From Eutrophocola sp965662685 (GTDB lineage: Bacteria > Pseudomonadota > Gammaproteobacteria > Pseudomonadales > Pseudohongiellaceae): DNA of 51,654 nt. The DNA lies in assembly GCA_965662685.1 (NCBI GenBank), contig CBFIIQ010000021.1:1-51654 (forward strand), read 5' to 3'. Position numbers and translations under genes: made by a program. Below the pieces are notes generated by a model. It ran no database searches. It was not told the origin of the DNA and was given only the letters and a program-made list of their open reading frames with translations. This document shows, piece after piece, positions 43,330 through 51,128 of this stretch. How positions within the stretch are numbered: position 1 is the stretch's first letter; each line of letters opens with the position of its first letter.

Positions 43330-43381
43330 AGTCATAAAAAACAGTTATAAACAGAAGTTATAAAAAACAGTTATAAAAAAT
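43330..43381 (+). repeat. Four-copy 13-nt tandem repeat upstream of nlpD
   Basis: Four head-to-tail 13-nt units lie here: AGTCATAAAAAAC, AGTTATAAACAGA, AGTTATAAAAAAC and AGTTATAAAAAAT. Two more decayed 12-nt units may follow (to about 43405). The array sits 70 to 120 nt before the nlpD start, in the 182-bp gap after the DUF368 gene. It is AT-rich with phased A runs, so it could bend DNA, hold repeated protein sites or form UP-element-like promoter DNA. Confidence 0.8.
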
Positions 43382-43447
43382 GTTTTAAAAAGTAGTCTGA
43401 AAAATAGTTCGAGTAGATAAACCCGATAGAGACTAGTTTATTCGATA

Positions 43448-44266
43448 ATGAGTAAAACAACGCTTCACTTACCTATCATTTTCATCATTAATTTGTTGTT
43501 CATGATTGGTTGCAGTAGCCCGTATCAGTCACCTGTGTCTGAGATTGATGAGCCACGCTTTCTCGACTCAGATCGCATTCATCGAGTTAATTCAGGTGAA
43601 ACCCTTTACGCTGTTGCCTGGATATATGACCTCGACTTCTTGCACATTGCCCGGGTTAACAATCTTTCCTCGCCCTACACCATTTTTCCCGGGCAAATCC
43701 TGAATGTTGATCCCCGCGCTGTAGCCTCGCCACAAACTCGCAGTGCTCAGACAGGATCGTCTGCGGCTACCAATAGAACCCGGGAAGTAGCACGTTCAAC
43801 TTCAACGCAACCGGCGGCCTCAGCCTCTAATTCGAATCCTTCTTCAGCGCCGCCCGCAGTGAAAGTAAATCCAGTGGTTGTGCGTCAGGGCCCGGTGAAT
43901 TGGGTATGGCCGGCGCAGGGTAATATTATTGGTCGCTTTTCTGAAACCGGGGTAGAAACCAAAGGCATCAACATTGCCGGGAATACAGGTGACCGGGTTA
44001 GCGCAGCAGGAGACGGTGAAGTCGTCTATGCCGGAAGAGGGCTGCTCCGCTATGGCGACCTGATAATCATCAAGCATAATGATCGTTTTCTTAGTGCTTA
44101 TGCACACAACAGTGCGATGTTGGTCAGTGAAGGTGACAAAGTAAGTCGTGGTCAGAAAATAGCTGAACTTGGCTCCACCGGGGTGGATACGGAAATGCTG
44201 CATTTTGAAATTCGACTGGAAGGCAAGCCGGTAGATCCACTTGCTTATCTTCCTTCCCGTTCCTGA
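43448..44266 (+). CDS. nlpD: NlpD-family murein hydrolase activator (LysM and degenerate M23)
   Basis: NlpD is an outer-membrane lipoprotein that activates the amidase AmiC at the division septum. The signal peptide ends in a lipobox with C22 (FMIGC). A LysM domain (about 43-92, HRVNSGETLYAVAW) is followed by a Ser/Ala/Pro/Thr-rich linker and a C-terminal LytM/M23 domain (about 150-268). The zinc ligands of active M23 enzymes are missing: the HxGxD site reads KGINIAG and the HxH site reads MLHFEI. It is therefore a regulator, not an enzyme. It is 272 residues, shorter than E. coli (379). In relatives a main rpoS promoter lies within nlpD. Confidence 0.93.
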   Translation: MSKTTLHLPIIFIINLLFMIGCSSPYQSPVSEIDEPRFLDSDRIHRVNSGETLYAVAWIYDLDFLHIARVNNLSSPYTIFPGQILNVDPRAVASPQTRSAQTGSSAATNRTREVARSTSTQPAASASNSNPSSAPPAVKVNPVVVRQGPVNWVWPAQGNIIGRFSETGVETKGINIAGNTGDRVSAAGDGEVVYAGRGLLRYGDLIIIKHNDRFLSAYAHNSAMLVSEGDKVSRGQKIAELGSTGVDTEMLHFEIRLEGKPVDPLAYLPSRS

Positions 44267-44272
44267 TATTTT

Positions 44273-44303
44273 TTGTCGACAGAAAACCGACTTGGTGTAT
44301 ACT
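44273..44303 (+). promoter_or_regulatory. Candidate promoter between nlpD and rpoS
   Basis: TATACT (44298-44303) lies about 100 nt before rpoS, with TTGTCG (44273-44278) 19 bp upstream, a wider than ideal spacer. It could supplement the promoter expected inside nlpD. About 100 nt of leader would remain, enough for sRNA-type control, but no specific structure was identified. Confidence 0.35.
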
Positions 44304-44401
44304 GAAAAAGTGGGTGATATGAGGTGAGATTTTGAAAAAATAACTAAATAACTGCATAAAAAATCAATAGTTCCAAAACCTGTATTTAAAAGGACTTAAA
44401 T

Positions 44402-45385
44402 ATGAATAATGGAAAAAAAACCCCAAACACCCTACCTGTGCCTATGCCTGCCGGGCAAAAGACTTTCCAGTCCGGGCGCTCGTCCACCTCGCAAAACAAG
44501 TATTCTGACAGCGAATATTCTGAAATCAATCAATCACAGAAGTACTCAACGCGATCCCCTGATTTTACAACGCTGTATCTCAATGAAATAGGACAGAGAA
44601 AGTTATTGTCTGCCAAAGAAGAGTTTGTGCTGGCCAGAAAAGTCGTCTCTGGAGACAGGCCAAGCAAAAACCTGATGATTGAAGCTAACCTGCGCCTTGT
44701 TGTCACTATAGCAAAGCGCTATTTGAACCGGGGCCTGTCCTTGCTTGATTTGATAGAAGAGGGAAATCTTGGGCTCATTCGCGCCGTTGAGAAGTTCGAC
44801 CCGGAATTGGGTTACCGTTTTTCTACCTATGCCACCTGGTGGATCAAGCAAAATATTGATCGGGCCCTGATGAATCAGTGCAGAACGATTCGTTTGCCAG
44901 TACATGTCATGAAAGAGCTCAACGCCTGTCTTAAAGTTGTCCGGGAATTGTCTGAGGAGCTGGGTCGCATACCCAGTGAAGAGGAAATTTCAGCTCGTTC
45001 TGGAAAATCCCTAAAACAGTTGCGAAAACTGCTACATAACAATATTCACACCAGTTCAGCAGATGTCCCTTTGGCGAATGATCAGGAACAGACAATCATG
45101 GATGTGCTGCCTGACTCTGAGTCCTGTGATCCAGCTATCCAGTTGCAGGAAAATGATTTTCAGTCGAGTCTGGAACACTGGATAGATCAATTACCGGAAA
45201 AACAAAGTGAGATTCTCGCCAGACGTTTTGGTTTGCGAGGTTTTGAATCCAGTACCCTGGAAGACGTGGGGAAAGAAATTGGTCTGACCCGCGAACGGGT
45301 CAGACAGATTCAAATAGAGGCACTAAAGAAATTAAAGCGCTTGATAGAAAGGGAAGGGTTGAACCTGGAGTTATTATGTAGCTGA
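44402..45385 (+). CDS. rpoS: RNA polymerase sigma factor RpoS
   Basis: RpoS is the stationary-phase and general-stress sigma factor. The 327-residue protein has sigma region 1.2 (TTLYLNEIGQRKLLSAKEEF), region 2 with NLRLVVTIAKRYLNRGLSLLDLIEEG and the -10-binding helix FSTYATWWIKQNIDRAL, region 3, and region 4 with the helix-turn-helix TLEDVGKEIGLTRERVRQIQ near the C-terminus. The N-terminal 50 residues are polar and unconserved. AAAGGA lies 6-8 nt before ATG 44402. The gene order nlpD-rpoS-fdxA-mutS-recA matches Pseudomonas-like genomes. Confidence 0.97.
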   Translation: MNNGKKTPNTLPVPMPAGQKTFQSGRSSTSQNKYSDSEYSEINQSQKYSTRSPDFTTLYLNEIGQRKLLSAKEEFVLARKVVSGDRPSKNLMIEANLRLVVTIAKRYLNRGLSLLDLIEEGNLGLIRAVEKFDPELGYRFSTYATWWIKQNIDRALMNQCRTIRLPVHVMKELNACLKVVRELSEELGRIPSEEEISARSGKSLKQLRKLLHNNIHTSSADVPLANDQEQTIMDVLPDSESCDPAIQLQENDFQSSLEHWIDQLPEKQSEILARRFGLRGFESSTLEDVGKEIGLTRERVRQIQIEALKKLKRLIEREGLNLELLCS

Positions 45386-45404
45386 CTGAAAACTCGCCAA
45401 GCTG

Positions 45405-45737
45405 TTACGGCCAGTCTTTTTCCAGATATTCACGTTTGTTGGGTTTGCCGGCCCATTCTTCTGCGTCGGGAAGGGCTTCCTTCATTTCGGAGATAACTTC
45501 CCACTTCTCGGCCAGCTCTTCATTGAGTTCGAGAAACTCTTTTTGATCGTCCGGCAATTCATCATCGGCATAGATGGCATCAACGGGGCATTCAGGTTCG
45601 CAAAGGGCACAGTCAATGCATTCATCAGGATTGATGACCAGCATATTGGGACCTTCATAAAAACAGTCAACAGGACAGACTTCCACACAATCAGTGTGCT
45701 TGCATTTGATACAGTTTTCACCCACGACAAAGGTCAT
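45405..45737 (-). CDS. fdxA: Seven-iron ferredoxin FdxA
   Basis: This is a 110-residue low-potential ferredoxin with one [3Fe-4S] and one [4Fe-4S] cluster, like Azotobacter ferredoxin I. Cysteines are C9, C12, C17, C21 and C25 in the first half and C40, C43, C46 and C50 in the second. By analogy C9, C17 and C50 hold the 3Fe cluster, and C21, C40, C43 and C46 the 4Fe cluster. The acidic C-terminal half is typical of FdxA. ATG 45737 has AAGGAG 7 nt upstream. It converges with rpoS (19 nt between stops) and is oriented like mutS. Confidence 0.95.
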   Translation of the reverse strand: MTFVVGENCIKCKHTDCVEVCPVDCFYEGPNMLVINPDECIDCALCEPECPVDAIYADDELPDDQKEFLELNEELAEKWEVISEMKEALPDAEEWAGKPNKREYLEKDWP

Positions 45738-45763
45738 TGTTATTCTCCTTATTCCCTTTACTA

Positions 45764-45792
45764 CCTATATTGTCAGATTCTCTGATTAACAA
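45764..45792 (-). promoter_or_regulatory. Candidate fdxA promoter with palindrome in the spacer
   Basis: On the minus strand TTGTTA (-35, plus-strand 45787-45792) and TATAGG (-10, 45764-45769) are 17 bp apart, 27 nt before the fdxA start. A perfect palindrome TCAGA-N3-TCTGA (45773-45785) fills most of the spacer, where a bound regulator would block or remodel the promoter. Confidence 0.4.
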
Positions 45793-45874
45793 CAGGGGTA
45801 TTGATTTGCATGACAGGCGACATTTTACCTGATTGATTCGGAATTAGTAAATTAAAGGAAGGGCTATATACGGT

Positions 45875-48445
45875 TCAGTTTTTCAGAAGTTCCTGCAGCC
45901 GGTAAAGCATGTCCAGGGCCTGTTTAGGCGAAAGATCATCGGCATTGATTTCTTCGAGCAAATGCATTGCAGGATGCTGAATCTGCGGCATAAACAATTC
46001 TGCCTGCCTGGTTTCCGCAGAGCTTGATAATGATGATGCCTGACGATCATCCTGCTCCAGCTGGGATAATTTCTTGCGTGCTTTGTCAATAACAGAAGTG
46101 GGGATACCTGCCAGTTGAGCAACCTGCAGGCCATAGCTCTGATTCGCAGGCCCGGGCTCGACGGAATGGAGAAAGACAATTCCCTTGTCATGCTCGGTGG
46201 CATTGAGGTGCACATTGCTGATGCCGGGATAAAGATCTGGCAAGGCGGTGAGTTCGAAATAGTGGGTGGCAAAGAGGGTCAATGCTTTCACTTCAGAGGC
46301 GATGTACACGGCGCTGGCCCAGGCCAGTGAGAGGCCATCAAAGGTGCTGGTACCGCGTCCGATTTCATCCATAAGGACGAGACTCTGCGCGCTGGCATTG
46401 TGAAGAATATTAGCGGTTTCAGTCATTTCCACCATGAAGGTAGAGCGTCCACCGGCGAGATCATCGGATGAGCCAATACGGGTAAAGATACGATCAATAG
46501 GGCCGATTCGTGCCGACTCTGCTGGAATATAACAACCTGTATGAGCCAGTAAAACAATTAGCGCAGTCTGGCGCATGTAAGTGGATTTACCGCCCATATT
46601 GGGGCCTGTGATAACGAGCATGGTGCTGTCGCTGCCCAGATTGATGTCATTGGCGACAAAGCTTCCTTCCAGTACCTGCTCTACAACCGGATGACGCCCC
46701 TGGCTGATACTGATGCCGGGTTCCTCGCTTAAGCGGGGACAAGTCAAATTCAGGGCTATCGCACGCTCGGCAAAGTTTGTCAGCACGTCCAGTTCACTTA
46801 AGGCATAAGCAGTCTGCTGAAGGGGGGGTAAATCTTTAGCGATCGTTTCAAGCAGTTCATCGTATAAGAGGCGTTCACGGGCCAGGGATTTTGCCCGGGC
46901 ACTGAGCGCCTTGTCTTCAAACTCCTTGAGTTGAGGCGTAATAAAACGTTCTGCATTCTTCAGGGTCTGACGTCGTATATAGTCGGCGGGAACATCTCCG
47001 GATTGCAGACGGCTGATTTCAATGTAGTAACCATGGACGCGGTTATAGCCGACCTTTAGTGTTGAAATGCCGCTGCGCTGCTTTTCTTCAGTTTCGAGGC
47101 GTGATAGAAATTCCCCGGCATTACTGCTTAATTGCCGCAACTCATCCAGCTCTTCATCAAAGCCATCAGCAATGACTCCGCCTTCACGTATCACTACCGG
47201 TGGATTCTCAAAAATCGCTGCCTGCAGTAATGTGCTCAGTTCAGGGTAGGGCTTAACATTTTCGGAAAGCCGATTTAATTGTGGTGACTCTATTTCACCA
47301 AGCTGGGTCTGCAGCGCTGGCAGAATCGCCAATGCATCTCTAAGATTGGACAAATCCCTGGGGCGTGCACTGCGCAGGGCAACGCGGGACAGAATGCGTT
47401 CAAGATCACCCGCTGGCTTGAGCGAGTCGTGGAATGTCTCAAAGCGATAATCGCTGATGAATGCGGCAACGGCCTCCTGGCGTAGCCGAATCTGCTCGTG
47501 ATTTCTTACCGGACGATGCAGCCAGCGGTTAAGCATGCGCGTGCCCATAGGTGTGGCGCAGCAGGAGAGAATACCAAAAAGCGTATTCTCAGTGCCTCCG
47601 GCAAGGTTGCGATCGATTTCCAGATTGCGGCGACTGATGCTGTCAAGTATCAGGCTGTCATCGCTGTTTTCCACACGAATCGATTGAATATGCGGGAGAT
47701 CATTTTGCTGTGTTTCCTGCGCATAATTCAGAAGACAGCCAGCTGCCTGCAGCGCGCAATCCAGATCGGCGCAGCCAAAGCCTTCCAGTGAGTCAGTATT
47801 AAATTGTTGCTTCAGGGAACGAATGGCGGAATCCAGATCAAACTCCCAGCCGGGTCTTAAACGCAGCCCGCTGTGTCGTTTAATATCCTCAGGCAGCGGC
47901 AAGGCTTCCGGGGCAAGAATCTCTGCAGGGTTAATGCGGTTAATTTCACTCAGCATGGCGGCTTCATTGGGCACCTGTATGACAAAGAATCGGCCGCTAC
48001 TAATATCCAATGTAGCTACACCCCAGGTCTCATCATGTTGAAACAGGGCGAGCAGTAAATTGTCTGCCGTTTCTTTCAAAAGCGCTTCATCGCTGAGCGT
48101 GCCGGGAGTGATCAGGCGCACGACCTTGCGTTCCACTGGCCCTTTGCTGGTGGCCGGATCACCTATTTGTTCACATATGGCTACCGAGACGCCGGCGTCC
48201 ACTAATCTGGCCAGGTATCTGTCAGCGGCGTGGTAGGGAATACCGCACATGGGAATGGGGGTACCGCCGGATTTGCCGCGTGCGGTAAGCGTAATCTCAA
48301 GAAGTTTGGCTGCTTTTTGGGCGTCGGAGTAGAACAGCTCGTAGAAATCGCCCATGCGATAGAACACAAGCTCGTCAGGATGCTCAGCTTTGACCTTCAG
48401 GTACTGCTGCATCATGGGGGTATGTTGGGACGACGATTTGCTCAA
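45875..48445 (-). CDS. mutS: DNA mismatch repair protein MutS
   Basis: MutS recognises base mismatches and small loops and recruits MutL. The 856-residue protein begins with the mismatch-binding domain (TPMMQQYLKVKAEHPDELVFYRMGDFYELF, with the F-x-E of YRMGDFYELF region). Clamp and lever domains follow, then the ATPase with GPNMGGKSTYMRQTALI, DEIGRGTSTFDGLSLAWA and FATHYFELTAL. The beta-clamp/tetramer C-terminal region is present. All motifs are intact. It is divergent from recA, with 277 nt between the starts. Confidence 0.97.
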   Translation of the reverse strand: MSKSSSQHTPMMQQYLKVKAEHPDELVFYRMGDFYELFYSDAQKAAKLLEITLTARGKSGGTPIPMCGIPYHAADRYLARLVDAGVSVAICEQIGDPATSKGPVERKVVRLITPGTLSDEALLKETADNLLLALFQHDETWGVATLDISSGRFFVIQVPNEAAMLSEINRINPAEILAPEALPLPEDIKRHSGLRLRPGWEFDLDSAIRSLKQQFNTDSLEGFGCADLDCALQAAGCLLNYAQETQQNDLPHIQSIRVENSDDSLILDSISRRNLEIDRNLAGGTENTLFGILSCCATPMGTRMLNRWLHRPVRNHEQIRLRQEAVAAFISDYRFETFHDSLKPAGDLERILSRVALRSARPRDLSNLRDALAILPALQTQLGEIESPQLNRLSENVKPYPELSTLLQAAIFENPPVVIREGGVIADGFDEELDELRQLSSNAGEFLSRLETEEKQRSGISTLKVGYNRVHGYYIEISRLQSGDVPADYIRRQTLKNAERFITPQLKEFEDKALSARAKSLARERLLYDELLETIAKDLPPLQQTAYALSELDVLTNFAERAIALNLTCPRLSEEPGISISQGRHPVVEQVLEGSFVANDINLGSDSTMLVITGPNMGGKSTYMRQTALIVLLAHTGCYIPAESARIGPIDRIFTRIGSSDDLAGGRSTFMVEMTETANILHNASAQSLVLMDEIGRGTSTFDGLSLAWASAVYIASEVKALTLFATHYFELTALPDLYPGISNVHLNATEHDKGIVFLHSVEPGPANQSYGLQVAQLAGIPTSVIDKARKKLSQLEQDDRQASSLSSSAETRQAELFMPQIQHPAMHLLEEINADDLSPKQALDMLYRLQELLKN

Positions 48446-48478
48446 ATGACTGTCAGCAGATTGGGTAAGAAAACAAGG

Positions 48479-48508
48479 GCCTGATTCTACGTTATATAAA
48501 AATCAGGC
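48479..48508. promoter_or_regulatory. Inverted repeat upstream of mutS
   Basis: Perfect 8-bp arms GCCTGATT and AATCAGGC are separated by a 14-nt AT-rich loop that contains TTATATAA. The element lies 34-63 bp upstream of the mutS start in the divergent mutS/recA region. Read as DNA, it places a -10-like sequence between the two halves of an operator. It could also be a transcribed hairpin. No regulator is identified. Confidence 0.4.
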
Positions 48509-48565
48509 TCCAATTTTTCCTGCCTCTATTTTTACTAACAAGCCGCTGAAAAAGTGATTTCTATT

Positions 48566-48594
48566 TTGAATAAAACCCCTTTATCTGCTTTAAT
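48566..48594 (+). promoter_or_regulatory. recA promoter
   Basis: TTGAAT (48566-48571) and TTTAAT (48589-48594) are separated by exactly 17 bp, giving a transcript that starts near 48601 with about 120 nt of leader. No CTG-N10-CAG LexA box overlaps it or occurs elsewhere between mutS and recA. A hairpin CGAAGA-N5-TCTTCG followed by a T-rich stretch lies in the leader at 48632-48648. Confidence 0.6.
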
Positions 48595-48722
48595 GAATTC
48601 ATGCGAAGCACGCGCAATTTTGGCAAGATCCCGAAGAAATCATCTTCGTTATTTTGCTAAAACAGGCAATATTCCTGCTAGTAATTTAATTAAACACTAA
48701 CCCTCAAGGATTCCAACCGGTA

Positions 48723-49796
48723 ATGGCTGAACAACAAGATTCAAATAAAGAAAAAGCACTCTCTGCGGCACTCTCACAAATAGAAAAGCAATTCGGCAAA
48801 GGCTCCATGATGCGTCTTGGAGATTCTGAAACTATTGCCGTGCCTGCCATTTCAACCGGTTCACTGGGCCTTGATATTGCCCTGGGCGTGGGTGGTTTAC
48901 CCCGTGGGCGCGTGGTAGAAATTTACGGGCCGGAATCTTCCGGAAAGACCACGCTGGCCTTGCAGGTGGTGGCGGAAGCCCAGAAACTGGGTGGTACCTG
49001 TGCTTTTGTTGATGCGGAGCATGCGCTGGACCCGATCTATGCTGAAGCCCTGGGCGTCGATGTCGACAACCTGCTGGTAAGTCAGCCAGATACCGGGGAA
49101 CAGGCGCTGGAAATATGCGACATGATTGTACGTTCAAGTGCGGTAGATGTTGTGGTGATCGACTCGGTGGCAGCACTGACCCCAAGAGCAGAAATCGAAG
49201 GTGATATGGGCGACTCCCATATGGGCCTGCAGGCACGTCTGATGTCCCAGGCGCTGCGCAAAATGACCGGTAATATCAAGACGTCGAATACCCTGGTGAT
49301 CTTTATTAACCAGATTCGTATGAAGATCGGTGTCATGTTCGGCTCTCCGGAGACCACTACCGGTGGTAATGCGCTTAAGTTCTATGCTTCCGTGCGACTT
49401 GATATTCGTCGTATTGGCGCCATTAAAGACGGCGATGAAGTGGTGGGCAATGAAACACGTGTGAAAGTGGTGAAGAACAAGGTAGCACCACCATTCAAGC
49501 AAACAGAATTCCAGATCCTTTACGGCAAAGGCATTTCCCGCCTGGGCGAAGTCATTGACCTGGGCGTTCAGCATGACCTGGTTGAGAAAGCCGGTGCCTG
49601 GTATGCCTACAAGGGCGAAAAAATAGGTCAGGGCAAGAAGAATGCCATGGCTTTTCTTGAAGAGAACCCTGCAGCAGCGCAGGAAATTGAGCTGGCGCTG
49701 CGGGAAAAATTACTCGCCAAGCCAAAAAAGAAAGGTGACGCCGAGGATATCGCGCCGGAAGAGGGCGCTGAACCCGAAGTGGCCGAAGCCAAGTAG
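48723..49796 (+). CDS. recA: Recombinase RecA
   Basis: RecA forms filaments on single-stranded DNA, drives strand exchange, and triggers LexA self-cleavage. The 357-residue protein has Walker A GPESSGKTT at 69-77, Walker B VVVIDSVAAL near 143-150, loop 1 and loop 2 (IRMKIGVMFGSPETTTGGNALKFY split around 200-222), and an acidic C-terminal tail (EDIAPEEGAEPEVAEAK region) that modulates activity. AAGGATT lies upstream of ATG 48723. recX follows 69 nt downstream without a clear terminator. Confidence 0.98.
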   Translation: MAEQQDSNKEKALSAALSQIEKQFGKGSMMRLGDSETIAVPAISTGSLGLDIALGVGGLPRGRVVEIYGPESSGKTTLALQVVAEAQKLGGTCAFVDAEHALDPIYAEALGVDVDNLLVSQPDTGEQALEICDMIVRSSAVDVVVIDSVAALTPRAEIEGDMGDSHMGLQARLMSQALRKMTGNIKTSNTLVIFINQIRMKIGVMFGSPETTTGGNALKFYASVRLDIRRIGAIKDGDEVVGNETRVKVVKNKVAPPFKQTEFQILYGKGISRLGEVIDLGVQHDLVEKAGAWYAYKGEKIGQGKKNAMAFLEENPAAAQEIELALREKLLAKPKKKGDAEDIAPEEGAEPEVAEAK

Positions 49797-49865
49797 TCAG
49801 TAGTCCAGAGAAAAAGCTTCGCCAAGATAGCAAAAAACTCTCAACAGTCTGTATTAGTATTAAAA

Positions 49866-50336
49866 ATGTCACGACGTACAGATGAAAAACCTGAAATTAC
49901 TGTCCGGCGGGCCGCAATGAACATGCTGGCCCGCCGGGAGCAGTCCTTCCATGAATTACTGCAAAAGCTGACACAAAAATACCCGGACCTGGATACCAGT
50001 GACATAATATTGCCTGCACTGGAAAGATTGCGTGACGAGAATCTGCAGTCTGATGAGCGCTTCGTCGACTCATATGTACGCTATCGCAGGACAAGAGGGG
50101 TAGGCCCTCTTAAAATCGAGATGGAGTTACGCCAGAAAGGCGTGAATGACAATATTGTCTCTTTAGCAGTCCATGCACAGGAAATTGACTGGGCAGAGCA
50201 TTGCAGGGAAGTTCTGGAAAAAAAGTTCATTTTAGCTGAATTAAGTGACCAGAAACTCAGGTTGAAGTGCTATCGATTTCTCTCCCAGCGTGGCTTTGAA
50301 GGGGACCAGATTAAAGCCGCGATGGCTGCAAAATAA
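49866..50336 (+). CDS. recX: RecA regulatory protein RecX
   Basis: RecX binds RecA filaments and inhibits their extension. The 156-residue, all-helical protein shows the family repeats: AAMNMLARREQSFHELLQKL near the N-terminus, RFVDSYVRYRRTRGVGPLKIEMELRQKGV in the middle, and RFLSQRGFEGDQIKAAM at the end. The 69-nt recA-recX gap has no hairpin with a T run, so recX is probably expressed by read-through from recA. Confidence 0.93.
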   Translation: MSRRTDEKPEITVRRAAMNMLARREQSFHELLQKLTQKYPDLDTSDIILPALERLRDENLQSDERFVDSYVRYRRTRGVGPLKIEMELRQKGVNDNIVSLAVHAQEIDWAEHCREVLEKKFILAELSDQKLRLKCYRFLSQRGFEGDQIKAAMAAK

Positions 50337-50404
50337 AACAACATAAAAGTAAAGTAAATTATAGATAAACGTCATAACTATCTAATTAAATTAATAAATA
50401 TACT

Positions 50405-50914
50405 ATGAAGCACTGGCATCTACTGATGAGCAAGTCCCGGGAGGACGAAAGGGCAGAACAACACCTGCTTAACCAGGGCTATGAGCTGTTTCGCCCAATG
50501 CTCAGGCAAATGGCTATAAAAAAAGGTAAGCAAGTTGCCGTATTAGAGCCTTTATTCCCCCGTTACCTGTTTATTCGACTGGATGATGTCCTGAGTAACT
50601 GGGCCACCATCCGTTCCACCAGAGGAGTAGCCGGACTGGTGCGATTTACCGAATTACCAGCCAAAGTGCCGGATTCCCTGATTGAGTTTATTCGCAACCA
50701 GTGTACTGAAGACAATATCATCGATACCACCCAGGAAAAGCCCTATGTCTTCAGTCAGGGTGATGAAATCGAGATCACTGAAGGTAGCTTTCGCGGCATA
50801 AAGGCTATTATCAAAGAGCAAATCGCCCAGGACAGGGTACTGCTCCTGTTAAACCTGCTGGGTAAAGAGCAGGAGCTCGAAGTGTCACTAAATCAAGTAA
50901 AATCAACGCACTAA
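50405..50914 (+). CDS. rfaH: Transcription/translation regulator RfaH
   Basis: RfaH is a NusG paralogue that joins RNA polymerase paused at ops elements, suppresses Rho and intrinsic termination, and recruits ribosomes to LPS, capsule and other long operons. The 169-residue protein has the NGN domain (HWHLLMSKSREDERAEQHL, then FPRYLFIRL and STRGVAGLVRF) and the C-terminal KOW region (GDEIEITEGSFRGIKAII) that changes fold in E. coli RfaH. An ops element lies about 240 nt downstream of its own stop, suggesting a local target. The leader is AT-rich and the ribosome-binding site of ATG 50405 is poor. Confidence 0.92.
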   Translation: MKHWHLLMSKSREDERAEQHLLNQGYELFRPMLRQMAIKKGKQVAVLEPLFPRYLFIRLDDVLSNWATIRSTRGVAGLVRFTELPAKVPDSLIEFIRNQCTEDNIIDTTQEKPYVFSQGDEIEITEGSFRGIKAIIKEQIAQDRVLLLLNLLGKEQELEVSLNQVKSTH

Positions 50915-51012
50915 TACGTCCTCACTCACTCTTCACAAGCCTTTTAGTATCTTTTTTCCCCGCAGTGACACAAAGCTGATATTATTCATCTTAATAGCAA
51001 AGCAACTCTTTT

Positions 51013-51029
51013 TGTTCAATAAATGAACA
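51013..51029. promoter_or_regulatory. Palindromic operator candidate 1
   Basis: TGTTCA-N5-TGAACA, perfect 6-bp arms, centred at 51021, about 15 bp upstream of the -35 box of the exopolysaccharide-region promoter. It is the first of three related, evenly spaced palindromes. Confidence 0.65.
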
Positions 51030-51043
51030 TCAATAAAAAAGTC

Positions 51044-51062
51044 TTGTTCATGCTGTGAACAA
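51044..51062. promoter_or_regulatory. Palindromic operator candidate 2, overlapping the -35 box
   Basis: TTGTTCA-N5-TGAACAA, perfect 7-bp arms, centred at 51053, 32 bp from the centre of site 1. Its left arm contains the -35 hexamer TTGTTC, so occupancy should block RNA polymerase. Confidence 0.7.
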
Positions 51063-51072
51063 ACTATATACT
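51044..51072 (+). promoter_or_regulatory. Promoter of the exopolysaccharide-region transcript
   Basis: TTGTTC (51044-51049) and TATACT (51067-51072) are 17 bp apart. The start would be near 51079, giving about 75 nt of RNA before the ops element and about 107 nt before the MarR-type regulator gene. Palindromes lie upstream, over the -35, and at the transcription start. Confidence 0.65.
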
Positions 51073-51078
51073 GCTTGC

Positions 51079-51093
51079 GTTCACTCAGTGAAC
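51079..51093. promoter_or_regulatory. Palindromic operator candidate 3, at the transcription start
   Basis: GTTCA-N5-TGAAC (also readable as GTTCAC-N3-GTGAAC), centred at 51086, 33 bp from site 2. It covers the predicted transcription start. The three sites would lie on one face of the helix, suited to cooperative binding. Confidence 0.65.
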
Positions 51094-51128
51094 ATAGCTT
51101 CTTAAAGTAGTAAAAATCTCTCCTTGAC

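Noticed and set aside
43844..44203. nlpD as an active M23 endopeptidase
   Set aside because: The expected zinc ligands are replaced (KGINIAG for HxGxD, and the first His of HxH is Met). It fits the non-catalytic activator group.
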